Source of the DNA: Halonatronum saccharophilum DSM 13868
Lineage (GTDB): Bacteria > Bacillota > Halanaerobiia > Halobacteroidales > Halobacteroidaceae
Direction of reading: 5' to 3'
Assembly (NCBI RefSeq): GCF_000517025.1
Contig: NZ_KI912096.1
Span: 6,931 to 62,151, forward strand
DNA: 55,221 nt
Under the pieces are notes generated by a model, which saw only the letters and a list, made by a program, of their open reading frames with translations, ran no database searches and was not told the DNA's origin. The position numbers were made by a program, and so were the translations under genes. Below, piece after piece: positions 1 through 7,632 of this stretch. Every line of letters starts with the position of its first letter. The stretch's first letter is position 1.

Positions 1-320
1 GAAGAAAAGTAAATGGAGTTGGCTTATCTTAGGAGGGGTAGATGTGGGTCGTAAAATCTTAGGACGTTAGATGACCGTAAGGTGATAGAAAGAAAGGTAA
101 TAATAGAAGTGTTTTGAATATATTTATAAAATAAATTATTATTTCTTTAAATTGTTTGCCATCAATAAGGATATATTTTAGCCAATAAGGTTGGAATTAG
201 TTGTGTACACTATACAAATATAGAATTGGGAAATAAATATATATCTTTTATGGTTTCAAAAAAATAAAAAGTTCTTTAGAAACTAATGAAGATGAAATTT
301 TTTGATAAAGGCTGTTAGTA
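1..320. other. Left-edge stretch without a recognisable gene
   Basis: No open frame with a plausible ribosome binding site or familiar protein motif is seen on either strand. The sequence is A+T-rich with scattered stops. It runs directly into a decayed dnaC-like fragment, so it is probably remnant mobile-element DNA; that last point is inference. Confidence 0.4.
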
Positions 321-528
321 TTTTGATATCTTTAAATATCAGATTAAGAGTGATGCGGTGACGATCTTTTGTAGTAACTGTAAGATTGAGGAGCTGCCCT
401 ATGATTATAGAATCAAGAGTAGGATTCAAAGAATGGCCGTATTGATTTAAGCACCAGAAGAGAGTGTAAGAGAGGATCTAGCCGAGAGGGAAAATAAGGA
501 GATATTTGATAGCCTAATGACGGGATAA
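321..528 (+). pseudogene. Decayed 3' fragment of a phage dnaC-like helicase-loader gene
   Basis: This segment aligns by eye, nearly base for base, with the last 200 or so bases of the intact dnaC-like gene ending at 7503. Shared blocks include the codons for YRIKS, FSSNCK, PYDYRIKSRIQRM and APEESVR. The copy has no start. Where the intact gene reads CCTATTCAAGCACC it reads TTGATTTAAGCACC, which puts an in-frame TAA in the middle. The shared end GGGATAAG is also kept. It is therefore a dead partial duplicate. It lies outside the recombinase gene, which suggests an earlier related element at the same place or recombination between element ends. Confidence 0.85.
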
Positions 529-615
529 GAGATAAGGTGTATGAGAATGAAAGAGTAAGAGTAAGAGGTGGTGAACAGATAATAAATGAAAGTTTTATAA
601 AGAAAAGGATGTGGT

Positions 616-783
616 ATGTTAATGGGCCAAATAATAACAATATCAATACAGATCTTTAACTTTTTAGTATGGGGAGGCTTAATTGTTGTTGGATTTAAAT
701 TTATTAAAAAGACCTTTGAAGCATTAGATGCTATTGTTGAGATAAAATATATTTTAGAAGAGATAAAGGAGAAGTTAGACTAA
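616..783 (+). CDS. Small membrane protein, 55 aa
   Basis: The ORF starts at an ATG after a GGATGTGG stretch that can serve as a ribosome binding site, and ends in TAA. The product has one hydrophobic segment at about residues 5-28 (containing NFLVWGGLIVVGFKF), followed by an amphipathic, acidic and basic helix ending EEIKEKLD. One membrane helix plus a cytoplasmic helical tail is typical of tiny phage-borne membrane proteins, but no family is recognised. It may belong to the same decayed element as the dnaC-like fragment just upstream. A comparable one-helix small protein sits at 5450-5581 in the intact module. No function is proposed. Confidence 0.5.
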   Translation: MLMGQIITISIQIFNFLVWGGLIVVGFKFIKKTFEALDAIVEIKYILEEIKEKLD

Positions 784-944
784 AAATTAAATATCTTAAT
801 AAGATTATATGAGGAGTATTGGTTATAGATTTTTTAAGTTTGCAATTTCTTTTTTCCTCAATATTACTTTTAAATACAAAAAATTATGTTATAATAATTA
901 CTGATGCATACAATAATATAGTTGATTTTAAGGAGGAAATATAA

Positions 945-1025
945 ATGGTAGAAGATAAAGGTTTATACTTAATTAGAACCTACGGTTGTCCGTTTGCCAT
1001 GGTAAATATGATTAAATCAACATAA
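945..1025 (+). CDS. 26-codon ORF, possible 5' fragment of a host gene cut by integration
   Basis: A strong ribosome binding site (AAGGAGG, 7 bases before ATG) precedes a short frame reading VEDKGLYLIRTYGCPFAMV. The frame stops just before a strong hairpin and the convergent serine recombinase gene. Such a good start on so short a frame is what an interrupted gene looks like next to a serine-integrase attachment site. Alternatively it is a genuine tiny peptide. No matching 3' half was found inside the window, so the attachment-site idea is untested. Confidence 0.4.
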   Translation: MVEDKGLYLIRTYGCPFAMVNMIKST

Positions 1026-1029
1026 ATAA

Positions 1030-1062
1030 AAACCCCTCTAACTCCTTGGATTAGAGGGGTTT
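1030..1062. terminator. Convergent intrinsic terminator
   Basis: A perfect 12-bp stem, AAACCCCTCTAA pairing with TTAGAGGGGTTT, encloses a 9-base loop. On the minus strand the stem is followed by a T-rich run, so it should end the recombinase transcript, whose stop codon lies 4 bases away. It can also stop rightward transcription from the short ORF at 945. Confidence 0.85.
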
Positions 1063-1065
1063 GCT

Positions 1066-2745
1066 TTACATTCTTCCTTTGAGTCCTTTAGCATCTTCTT
1101 CCCAAATAAACTTATGTTTAAGACCATTTATAAATTCTATCTCTGATACCTTCTTATCATCAATTACTACCTTTTTAAGTATAGTTCTCATGAAGTCTTT
1201 GACCAGATCTTTATTTTGAAGTACTAAGGCTTTATAATTCATCCCTTCTTCAAATACCTTCTTAGTTAAAAAATATTGAGGGAATTCACTGATGAAGCTT
1301 AGATCAAATATTGGATTCTGTCTTTCTTTATTTAAAGAGAAGAGTTCTTCATTAATTTCATCTATCTTATCTTTAATCTCTTTCTTCTTGATTAGATAAT
1401 CTTTCTTGCTCATCGAATCATCAGAGTAGAGATATAGATCTTCAAGGCGACCAAAGGCTCTTTCGTATTTCTTCTTTTCTTTCTGTAATATTTCAATTTC
1501 CTTATTCTGAACTTGGTTGTTAGCAGAATCTTCGAAGGCTTTATTAGAGGACTGGGTTAGTATCTTGTAAGTCATAGCAAGGCTATTTGATTCTAGCCCA
1601 ACTACCTCTTTAAAGTACTTGCCATCAATAAGGATATCTTGGAGTTGGCCCTCGGAAGTAATTTCCGTTTGCTTAGCTTTCTCTAAGTTAATAATATAGT
1701 CTAAGATGAAGGGACCTAAGTTGACTTCTCCAATCATATTATAGCATTTTTCATCTGAGCTCTTTGGAAAGTAATTGGCTTTGCAACGATAAGCAGAAGG
1801 TCTGTAGCCATCGCTTCTAGCTCTATCTAGATAGGCAAGGTAACTCTCTCCACAGTCACCGCATTTTAAAAGGCTAGAGAAGACATGGGTGTATTTCACC
1901 TCTGTATGCATACGATTGCGATTCTCATTTAGAATAGTGTTTACATCTTTAAATTGATCTTTAGAGATTATAGCAGGAAAGCAATCTTCAACAACTACCC
2001 ATTCTTCCTCATCCTTTATATCTCCCCGGCCTGATTCTTTATAGTTATAGCGGTATGTACCTTTATAGATAGGGTTTCTTAATATTTGATTGAGTGTCTT
2101 GGTATGCCATTTTGAGTCGTTTTTAGATTTGATACCTTCTTTATTTAATATATCTTGTATTTTGAGTAGTGATTTATGTTGTTGATATAAATTAAAGATA
2201 TATTTAACTCGTTGAGCCTCATCAGAGTTGATTATGAGCTTTTGAGTATCTGAATTATAGTCATAACCTAGTGGAGTAGGAGCTCCGTTCCAAAGACCTT
2301 TTTGAGCTCTATCAATCATAATAGAGGATACTCTTTCTGAAGCTAGCTTTCTTTCTAACTCAGCAAATACCAGGATAATCTTTAACATAGCCTCTCCCAT
2401 AGCAGAACTGGTATCAAACTGTTCATTTTTAGAGATGAAGGCTACACTATATTCTTTTAACTCATCATACATCTTAGCAAAGTCAACCAAGTTTCTTGAG
2501 ATACGATCTATCTTCCAAACGAGTAAGTGGGTAAATTCTCCAGCTTTTATCTTCTGCATCATTTCCTGATAACCAGGCCTATTAGTATTCTTTCCAGAGT
2601 ATCCTGCATCGGTAAAAGTTTCATAGTCATCGATTCCTAAAGCATATTTAGAGTAATTCTCAAGCTCTTCTTTTTGAAATTTAAGTGAGTCTTTATCTAT
2701 TTGATGGTGAGTGGACACCCTTATATAAAGTGCTGCTTTTTTCAC
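1066..2745 (-). CDS. Large serine recombinase (phage-type integrase)
   Basis: This 559-residue protein catalyses site-specific integration or excision through a 5'-phosphoserine intermediate. The N-terminal resolvase domain (residues 1-150) begins AALYIRVSTHHQ, with the nucleophile Ser near residue 11, and contains the conserved run of Arg and Asp residues around WKIDRISRNLVDF. A recombinase domain follows (about 160-280), then a zinc ribbon (CGDCGESY ... CKAN ... KCYN, about 295-345) and a C-terminal coiled coil. This order and length are those of large serine integrases. The start is taken as GTG at 2745 because AAGGAGTGATTATA precedes it; an earlier in-frame GTG overlaps that site. It is divergent from the element's genes and ends against the terminator at 1030, a usual place beside an attachment site. 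Confidence 0.93.
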   Translation of the reverse strand: MKKAALYIRVSTHHQIDKDSLKFQKEELENYSKYALGIDDYETFTDAGYSGKNTNRPGYQEMMQKIKAGEFTHLLVWKIDRISRNLVDFAKMYDELKEYSVAFISKNEQFDTSSAMGEAMLKIILVFAELERKLASERVSSIMIDRAQKGLWNGAPTPLGYDYNSDTQKLIINSDEAQRVKYIFNLYQQHKSLLKIQDILNKEGIKSKNDSKWHTKTLNQILRNPIYKGTYRYNYKESGRGDIKDEEEWVVVEDCFPAIISKDQFKDVNTILNENRNRMHTEVKYTHVFSSLLKCGDCGESYLAYLDRARSDGYRPSAYRCKANYFPKSSDEKCYNMIGEVNLGPFILDYIINLEKAKQTEITSEGQLQDILIDGKYFKEVVGLESNSLAMTYKILTQSSNKAFEDSANNQVQNKEIEILQKEKKKYERAFGRLEDLYLYSDDSMSKKDYLIKKKEIKDKIDEINEELFSLNKERQNPIFDLSFISEFPQYFLTKKVFEEGMNYKALVLQNKDLVKDFMRTILKKVVIDDKKVSEIEFINGLKHKFIWEEDAKGLKGRM

Positions 2746-2963
2746 TATAATCACTCCTTGGTCATAGTATATGGATTAGAAGATGAAGATATAGTATATA
2801 GTTTAAAAATTCAAATTAATATTTCCAGAAAAATATGTCTTAAATTTTCTAAATACTATTAATTATATAGTCAAGATATTATTATAATTAAAGTAATAAG
2901 TAAAAGACATATTTCGTCACTAGACGACATTTACATAAATGTTAAAAATATCTTCAACAGATA

Positions 2964-2985
2964 ATAAAAAAAGACTACTTGTCTT
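2964..2985 (-). terminator. Short intrinsic terminator after the ImmA/Xre pair
   Basis: On the minus strand AAGAC-AAGTA-GTCTT is followed by seven T residues. It lies directly after the stop codon of the ImmA-like gene (2989). The stem is only 5 bp, so confidence is moderate. Confidence 0.55.
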
Positions 2986-2988
2986 AAG

Positions 2989-3312
2989 TTAAACTTGTAT
3001 TGCAGCCATCATTTCAATAGCAAATTGATCTGCTTCCTCTTCAATGATTGTATGTTGCATATTTAAGCCTATAAAATAAGGTTGAGCAGGGGAATGCTTT
3101 AGAACATGGTGAATCTCATGGGCTAAAACCTTTCTTTGAAGCTCCAAAGATAAATTTTTATTGATGAGTATCAGATATGAGTCATAAGATGACTTATAGG
3201 TGTATCCCCATAGCTCTGGGCCAAGCTTAGCCAAGCGAGGATATATATCATAAGAGTTGGCCCAGGAGAGTAGTTCTTGCAAAGTCATATCAGCTTTAAA
3301 CTTACCCTCCAT
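2989..3312 (-). CDS. ImmA/IrrE-family metallopeptidase
   Basis: A 107-residue protein with the zinc-protease motif HEIHH (in LAHEIHHVLKH, near residues 65-69) and downstream acidic residues (EEEADQFA) that would supply the third ligand. In ICEBs1 and many phages, ImmA cleaves the Xre-type immunity repressor to start induction. Its gene overlaps the 3' end of the repressor gene: the ATG at 3312 lies inside the last codons of the Xre frame, in another frame, with AAAGGGA before it. This start is preferred over the upstream in-frame ATG. The overlap implies translational coupling with the repressor. The cleavage of its neighbour is inferred from the family. Confidence 0.85.
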   Translation of the reverse strand: MEGKFKADMTLQELLSWANSYDIYPRLAKLGPELWGYTYKSSYDSYLILINKNLSLELQRKVLAHEIHHVLKHSPAQPYFIGLNMQHTIIEEEADQFAIEMMAAIQV

Positions 3313-3742
3313 AGCGTTCCCTTTCTTCTTCTTCAAAGATTTTTGAGATCTTCATTAATCGTTTAATTGTATTAGGGCTAAGCTGACTACATTGCTTGGC
3401 AAACATCTGTAAATCATCTCGCTTAGTCATCTCATCAAAAAATTCTAATAGTTCTGGCTCATCTGATAGAGCTTGTCTAATATCATCTTCAGGTTTCTTT
3501 TTATTACTATTTATTCCTGCTAAATATCCTGCTGCATCCATTAATTGTTCATATGTCACATTATTTTGGGCAACATTGGCTAAGTTTTTTAAAATTTCAG
3601 GGCTAGGAGGTTTTTCTAGACTTTCATTGATAGCTTGAGAAATGTAAGTTCTACTTACATTAGACTCTCTTGCATATTCTGAATTTGATCTATCTCCTCT
3701 AGCTTGTTCTATCAAACTTCTAAACTTACTAGCGTTAAACAT
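3302..3742 (-). CDS. Xre-family repressor (CI-like)
   Basis: A 146-residue protein with an N-terminal helix-turn-helix of the Cro/CI type: SEYARESNVSRTYISQAIN, about residues 20-40. The C-terminal part is acidic and helical and may be the region cleaved or bound by ImmA. It starts at ATG after AGGAGGTG. Its promoter (TTGAAA-16-TATAAT on the minus strand, 3762-3789) overlaps a palindrome AACAG-N5-CTGTT, so it probably represses itself. Together with the downstream ImmA gene and the divergent Cro-like gene it forms the lysis-lysogeny style switch of the element. Confidence 0.85.
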   Translation of the reverse strand: MFNASKFRSLIEQARGDRSNSEYARESNVSRTYISQAINESLEKPPSPEILKNLANVAQNNVTYEQLMDAAGYLAGINSNKKKPEDDIRQALSDEPELLEFFDEMTKRDDLQMFAKQCSQLSPNTIKRLMKISKIFEEEERERYGG

Positions 3743-3761
3743 TTTAACACCTCCTTATTAA

Positions 3762-3868
3762 ATTATACTATATGTGTTAGTAATTTCAACAGCATAACTG
3801 TTTAATTTTTTTTCATTTTATTGTTTAAAATATTGACAAACATAAAATAATTGTTTATAATATTAACA
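3762..3868. promoter_or_regulatory. Divergent promoter and operator region of the repressor switch
   Basis: Rightward promoter: TTGACA (3833-3838), 17 bases, TATAAT (3856-3861), a perfect sigma-A match. Leftward promoter on the minus strand: TTGAAA (3784-3789), 16 bases, TATAAT (3762-3767). Two near-identical 19-bp direct repeats, ATTGTTTAAAATATTGACA (3820-3838) and ATTGTTTATAATATTAACA (3850-3868), cover the -35 and -10 of the rightward promoter. Each has imperfect TGTT-N9-AACA symmetry. A different palindrome, AACAGCATAACTGTT (3788-3802), overlaps the leftward -35. These are likely operators for the Xre repressor and the Cro-like protein. Confidence 0.8.
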
Positions 3869-3884
3869 GAAGCTGAAAGAGGGG

Positions 3885-4154
3885 GTGAGTAATATTAAAG
3901 CTAATATGAAAAAAATTGATAAGTTATTTAAAGAAAAATTCAATAGCAATGTAACTCAATTTGCTGATTCTATAGGGGTTAGTCGGACTACAGTGTCTCA
4001 AATAATTAATAGAAAACAACTGCCTAAAGATAAGTTCTTCTGTCAATTGATTAATTATTGTGAGAAAAATAATTTAGATTTTAGAGAGTATATTTTTTTA
4101 AAGAAAACCGTCAAAAAAATAAACAGTAATAAGGATAGAAATGTAGTTATATGA
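3885..4154 (+). CDS. Cro-like helix-turn-helix protein
   Basis: A protein of up to 89 residues with a clear HTH: TQFADSIGVSRTTVSQIIN, about residues 25-43. It is the first gene rightward from the switch promoter, so it is the likely Cro counterpart of the Xre repressor on the other strand. The start is uncertain. GTG at 3885 overlaps the ribosome binding site, ATT at 3894 has ideal spacing from GGGGG, and ATG at 3906 is too far away. The tail is basic and lysine-rich. Confidence 0.75.
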   Translation: MSNIKANMKKIDKLFKEKFNSNVTQFADSIGVSRTTVSQIINRKQLPKDKFFCQLINYCEKNNLDFREYIFLKKTVKKINSNKDRNVVI

Positions 4155-4224
4155 TACCCAGAAATATAAATTTAATTTTATAGTTTACTTTAAGCAGAGG
4201 AAATAATTTTTGAGGGGGTTGATA

Positions 4225-5130
4225 GTGTTGAACAATTTAGAATTGCGAGGTACTACCAAAGTTGTTGGTCGAGAGGTTCCAGAGATAGGAGGAGGCTTTG
4301 GTCAAGGTAAAAGGAGTATGTTAGCTAAGGATATTGCCAAGTTTCATGGTAAGGAATTGAGATTTGTTAATCAAAATATCAACAGAAATAGAGAAAGGTT
4401 TAGAGATGAAGTAGATATCATTGATTTAAAGGAGAATAATTTCGTTGTCACTTTGAGCAACAGCGGAATTTTAACCCAAAACTCAATCAATGCTTCAAGC
4501 AATATATACCTACTAAGTGAAAGAGGTTATGCTAAGCTAATTAAAATCTTCAATGATGATCTAAGTTGGGAGATGTATGATAAATTACTTGATGAGTACT
4601 TTGAGATGAAAAATGGATTGAAGGCAGATGATGATATATCTATAGCCTTACAACTGAACAAACAGATTGGACTAGCTCTCCAAGAAATGGCAGCTAGTAA
4701 AGCTGAGATAGCAGAGGTTAAAGAAGATGTAAGGAGGTTATCTGATAAGGTTGAGTTTGAGATTAGGGATGAGGATGTAATAGCCAGTGATTTGGCCCAT
4801 CATTTAGATTTAAGGACGGTAAGTGGTATAGCTCATAATCAATTAATTGGATCTATAGCCAAGAAGTTGGGCTTTAAGATTGGTTATAACCGTAGATATA
4901 GAGATGAGAATATCAAGATAGTTGAACAGGATGGAAATTGGTATCAAGTTTACTACACTCCTATAGGAGCAGATAAGATAGTAAATTGGTTTAATAATCA
5001 TAAGGAAGCAATTTATTATGAAGATAGATATAGAAGAGACGGTAAGTATGGAAATGCTGGAGATTTGAAGGAGAAGGGTTATATTGTTAGAGGAACTAAG
5101 TATAAGGTCTTTGAGGCAAGAGTTAAATAA
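4225..5130 (+). CDS. ORF6N-domain phage antirepressor-like protein
   Basis: About 301 residues. The N-terminal part has the ORF6N pattern: a segment like [20 protein letters not shown], then [10 protein letters not shown], then [15 protein letters not shown]. This family is common among phage antirepressors and DNA-binding regulators. A short coiled coil (about 140-180) links to a C-terminal domain containing [20 protein letters not shown] and [14 protein letters not shown]. The start is taken as GTG at 4225, with GAGGGGG seven bases before it. It follows the Cro-like gene, the usual place for an antirepressor that relieves immunity. That role is inferred; a replication or host-takeover role cannot be excluded. 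Confidence 0.7.
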   Translation: MLNNLELRGTTKVVGREVPEIGGGFGQGKRSMLAKDIAKFHGKELRFVNQNINRNRERFRDEVDIIDLKENNFVVTLSNSGILTQNSINASSNIYLLSERGYAKLIKIFNDDLSWEMYDKLLDEYFEMKNGLKADDDISIALQLNKQIGLALQEMAASKAEIAEVKEDVRRLSDKVEFEIRDEDVIASDLAHHLDLRTVSGIAHNQLIGSIAKKLGFKIGYNRRYRDENIKIVEQDGNWYQVYYTPIGADKIVNWFNNHKEAIYYEDRYRRDGKYGNAGDLKEKGYIVRGTKYKVFEARVK

Positions 5131-5150
5131 ATTTAGAGGAGGAATAGAGA

Positions 5151-5411
5151 ATGGCCAAAGATTATTCAGACTTTTCAAGGGCGAGAAATTTTGAACCAAG
5201 AGAGTTAGTTGATGAGGATGGTAATGAGATTATTGAGAGGAAGGCAGAGTATGGTATGTATATGCTTTATACTCACTTTGGAATTAAGGATATTGATGAG
5301 TTTCATCAAGAGATGGCTAAGATTCCAACTCTTGAGGAGCTTTCTGCGAGTATATTAGAAAGTGCCCTATTTGTGCATAAGGTCTTAAATGGAGAACTGG
5401 AAGTAAGTTAG
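5151..5411 (+). CDS. Hypothetical early-region protein, 86 aa
   Basis: A good ribosome binding site (GAGGAGG) stands before the ATG. The product is acidic and mostly helical (for example MYMLYTHFGIKDIDEFHQEM and PTLEELSASILESALFVHKV), with no membrane segment and no motif I recognise. It is packed 20 bases after the ORF6N gene in the same direction, so it is part of the early operon. No function is assigned. Confidence 0.6.
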   Translation: MAKDYSDFSRARNFEPRELVDEDGNEIIERKAEYGMYMLYTHFGIKDIDEFHQEMAKIPTLEELSASILESALFVHKVLNGELEVS

Positions 5412-5449
5412 TATATCTAAGATTTAAGATATTAGAGGATGTGATTAAG

Positions 5450-5581
5450 TTGGATCTTGTTCATCAAATTCAATACTTTGTAACTGGCGTGGTAATAACA
5501 GTTCTGGTACAACTGCTATACCACCCAGTCAAAGATATAGTAAAAAATCTCAAGTTCATTATATCAGAAAAGGGAAGGTAG
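5450..5581 (+). CDS. Small single-helix membrane protein, 43 aa
   Basis: A TTG start at 5450 is preferred; a GTG at 5441 in the same frame lies within the GAGGATGTGAT ribosome binding region. The product has one hydrophobic segment (YFVTGVVITVLVQLLY) and then a basic tail (KDIVKNLKF). The stop is five bases before the next start, so the gene fits tightly into the early operon. The layout resembles the 55-residue ORF at 616. No function can be given. Confidence 0.55.
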   Translation: MDLVHQIQYFVTGVVITVLVQLLYHPVKDIVKNLKFIISEKGR

Positions 5582-5585
5582 TACA

Positions 5586-5837
5586 ATGAGTGATTACTTT
5601 GATGCTACAGTAAGAAGAATACAGAAGAACTTTGATATATATAAGCAGACTAAGGTTAAGAAAGATAGAGAGAGTAGAGAGTTAGAAGAGTTGGGAGATT
5701 TAAGGGTTAGAGTAGGAAGAAATAGAGGGAGAAGGTTAAGGGAGTTGCCTTATAAGGATCTAGAGTGGTTAGCTACTAGATCCTTTGATCGTGAGCTTAG
5801 AAGGGCTGCTACCAGTTATTTGGCCCTTATCTATTAG
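5586..5837 (+). CDS. Small basic early protein, 83 aa
   Basis: Very rich in Arg and charged residues (GDLRVRVGRNRGRRLREL). It ends in a helix-like segment, DLEWLATRSFDRELRRAATSY, that could bind nucleic acid. A clear AGGGAAGG ribosome binding site precedes the ATG. It sits directly before the replication initiator gene. The family is not recognised, and a DNA- or RNA-binding role is only a guess from composition. Confidence 0.55.
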   Translation: MSDYFDATVRRIQKNFDIYKQTKVKKDRESRELEELGDLRVRVGRNRGRRLRELPYKDLEWLATRSFDRELRRAATSYLALIY

Positions 5838-5891
5838 TAGCTTTATTTCTATGGTAGTTAGATTCTCAAATCATAAGAGATGGGTGATAAG

Positions 5892-6782
5892 ATGAGTAAT
5901 TTATTATTAAACGAAGCACCTTTGATAATCCAACCTGGTTTGGCTGAGAAGGTGGGGATTAATAAAGCTATAGTCCTACAACAGATACATTACTTCTTAC
6001 AAAGGAGTAAGCATATTCACCAGGGTAGGCCTTGGGTTTATAATACCTACAAAGAGTGGCAGAAGGAGCACTTTAAGTTTTGGAGTACTCGAACAGTAAG
6101 AAGGATAATCAATAGCTTAGAGGAAGATGGGTTACTTCTGTCAGCTAATTTTAATAAGAAGAGGTATGATGAGACTAAGTGGTATACGATTGACTATGAT
6201 AGGTTGGAGGAGAAGGTAAGTGAAGGTTCAGATAAAGACCAAGAAAAAGAGAAAGAGAAACCCGCTGGACAGATTGACCACCACCCCCCTGGACAAAGTG
6301 ACCAAGGGGTGGTGGACAAGTTGACCAACACTGGTGGACAATCTGACCAGACCTATACCATAGACTACACAGAGACTACTTACAAAGATAGTAGTAGTAT
6401 AGGGGAAATTTACGAAAAAATCTTTGGAAGGACTATAACCAAGCATCATTTAGAGATATTAGATACCTTTATTGACGATCTAGGTGAGAAAGTAGTTATC
6501 TTTGGATTGGAGTATGCCAGTTCTCAAAATGCTAAAGCAATGTCTTATGTTCAGAGAGTGCTTAACGATTGGGTGAAGCAGAAGGTGAGTTCAGTAGAGG
6601 AAGCTAAGCATCAAATAAAGCAGTTCCAGAAGAAGAATAGGAAGGAGAGTAGAAGAGATGGAGAAGCTCCAGGAGATAATAACCCAAACAATGGAGAAGG
6701 TGGGCAGGACCAAAGCAGTAGACTTGCCCAAAAAGCAAGAAAGCTCCTTAGAGAAGGAAAGGTGTCCTTACCAGAGATGTAA
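5892..6782 (+). CDS. DnaD-like phage replication initiator
   Basis: About 296 residues. The N-terminal part (to about 105) is a winged-helix replisome-organiser type: NEAPLIIQPGLAEKVGINKA, then WSTRTVRRIINSLEEDGLL, with the recognition helix in the latter. The centre (about 120-165) is low-complexity and encodes the iterons described separately. The C-terminal part (about 175-230) fits the DnaD/DnaB_2 domain (IYEKIFGRTITKHHLEIL ... VQRVLNDW). The protein would open or mark the origin and recruit the helicase loader encoded by the next gene, which overlaps this one by 125 bases. ATG 5892 is chosen because GGGTGAT lies just upstream; ATG 5880 overlaps that site. Confidence 0.85.
   Translation: MSNLLLNEAPLIIQPGLAEKVGINKAIVLQQIHYFLQRSKHIHQGRPWVYNTYKEWQKEHFKFWSTRTVRRIINSLEEDGLLLSANFNKKRYDETKWYTIDYDRLEEKVSEGSDKDQEKEKEKPAGQIDHHPPGQSDQGVVDKLTNTGGQSDQTYTIDYTETTYKDSSSIGEIYEKIFGRTITKHHLEILDTFIDDLGEKVVIFGLEYASSQNAKAMSYVQRVLNDWVKQKVSSVEEAKHQIKQFQKKNRKESRRDGEAPGDNNPNNGEGGQDQSSRLAQKARKLLREGKVSLPEM
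6266..6349 (+). repeat. Four 15-bp iterons inside the initiator gene, probable replication origin
   Basis: The consensus TGGACANNNTGACCA occurs at 6266, 6290, 6313 and 6335, with 24, 23 and 22 bases between starts, about two helical turns. The third copy is read in a different codon frame from the others (VDKLT rather than GQxD), yet its bases are conserved. The conservation is therefore at the DNA level. An origin within the initiator gene is the known arrangement in lambdoid and many Gram-positive phages. Confidence 0.75.
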
Positions 6783-7503
6783 TGGTGATGGCTTTGAGGT
6801 GGTAGAAGAGGGTGGAAGGTTGATAGCTGTTGAATGTGATTGTCGGGAGTTAAGAACAATCAATACAAAGCTGGAGTTTGCTAGGATAGATCAAGAGTTC
6901 TGCGAAGCTACTATTAGCGATTATAGGATTAAAGGCTATTATAAGAAAGAGTCTGCAATCGAGAATGCTATGATCTGCAAGAAGTCGGCGAGTGAGTATG
7001 TGCGAAGATTTGATGAGATGAAGAAGAGAAAGAAGGGGCTTTACTTTCATTCAAAGAGAGCAGGGAGTGGTAAGACCTTGCTAGTATCGGCAATAGGTAA
7101 TGAGCTGATTAGAAGGTATAAAGCCCAAGTTAGATTTGCAACTGCTGGTGAGCTACTTGATGCAATTAGGGCTACCTACAGTAAGGATTCTGAGCTTAAG
7201 ACACACCAGTTGATAGAGGCAGCCAAGAAGGTAGAGGTCTTGATAATTGATGATCTAGGCCAACAGACGGTAAAAGCAGATACAAATGATCATCTCTTTG
7301 ATATCTTCAACTATCGGATTAAAAGTGATGTGGTGACGATCTTTTCTAGTAACTGTAAGGTTGAAAATCTGCCTTATGATTATAGGATCAAGAGCAGGAT
7401 TCAAAGGATGGCCGTACCTATTCAAGCACCAGAAGAGAGCGTAAGGCAGACTTTAGCCGAGAGGGAGAATGAGGAGATACTGGATAGCCTACTGACAGGA
7501 TAA
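6658..7503 (+). CDS. DnaC/DnaI-type helicase loader ATPase
   Basis: A 281-residue AAA+ protein that should load the replicative helicase at the origin. It has a cysteine-bearing N-terminal segment (CPYQRCNGDGFEVV ... CDC, about 36-61) that may bind zinc, as in DnaI-type loaders. It also has a Walker A motif RAGSGKTLL (about 132-140), Walker B VLIIDDLG, a sensor region TIFSSNC and a terminal arginine-rich motif RIKSRIQRM. It starts inside the 3' part of the initiator gene in another frame, with GGAGAG upstream. That makes it translationally coupled. A decayed copy of its 3' end lies at 321-528. Confidence 0.9.
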   Translation: MEKLQEIITQTMEKVGRTKAVDLPKKQESSLEKERCPYQRCNGDGFEVVEEGGRLIAVECDCRELRTINTKLEFARIDQEFCEATISDYRIKGYYKKESAIENAMICKKSASEYVRRFDEMKKRKKGLYFHSKRAGSGKTLLVSAIGNELIRRYKAQVRFATAGELLDAIRATYSKDSELKTHQLIEAAKKVEVLIIDDLGQQTVKADTNDHLFDIFNYRIKSDVVTIFSSNCKVENLPYDYRIKSRIQRMAVPIQAPEESVRQTLAERENEEILDSLLTG

Positions 7504-7596
7504 GGGCGGTGCAAGGAGTATCGAGTTAAAAAAAGAAAGGGTAACTCCGCCCACGGAGAGTTTTTTGGTTTTTAAAAACTCGGAGGGGGATAAGGG
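7501..7596 (+). repeat. About 95-bp intergenic repeat, copy 1
   Basis: Nearly identical to 25861-25953. Both begin at the stop codon of a gene (GGATAAGGG). Both contain AACTCCGCCCACGGAGAGTT-like pairing and then AGTTTTTT...AAAAACT pairing, and end CGGAG-GGATAAGG. The two mutually exclusive hairpins, with a T-run after the first, could work as a terminator or attenuator before the regulator gene at 7633. Confidence 0.8.
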
Positions 7597-7632
7597 ATGG
7601 CGTTTTACATTATTTTCCGAGGGGGTATTATA

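Noticed and set aside
413-646. Minus-strand 77-codon ORF
   Set aside because: It is antisense to the dnaC-like pseudogene and the small membrane ORF, has a hydrophobic, repetitive composition typical of antisense frames of purine-rich DNA, and lacks a ribosome binding site.
4843-5199. Minus-strand 118-codon ORF
   Set aside because: It is antisense to the ORF6N gene, low-complexity hydrophobic, with no start signal.
7597-7632. Longer N-terminus for the late-regulator-like protein
   Set aside because: The extra codons read through the 95-bp repeat region, and GAGGGGG-TATTATA-GTG at 7633 gives a much better start.
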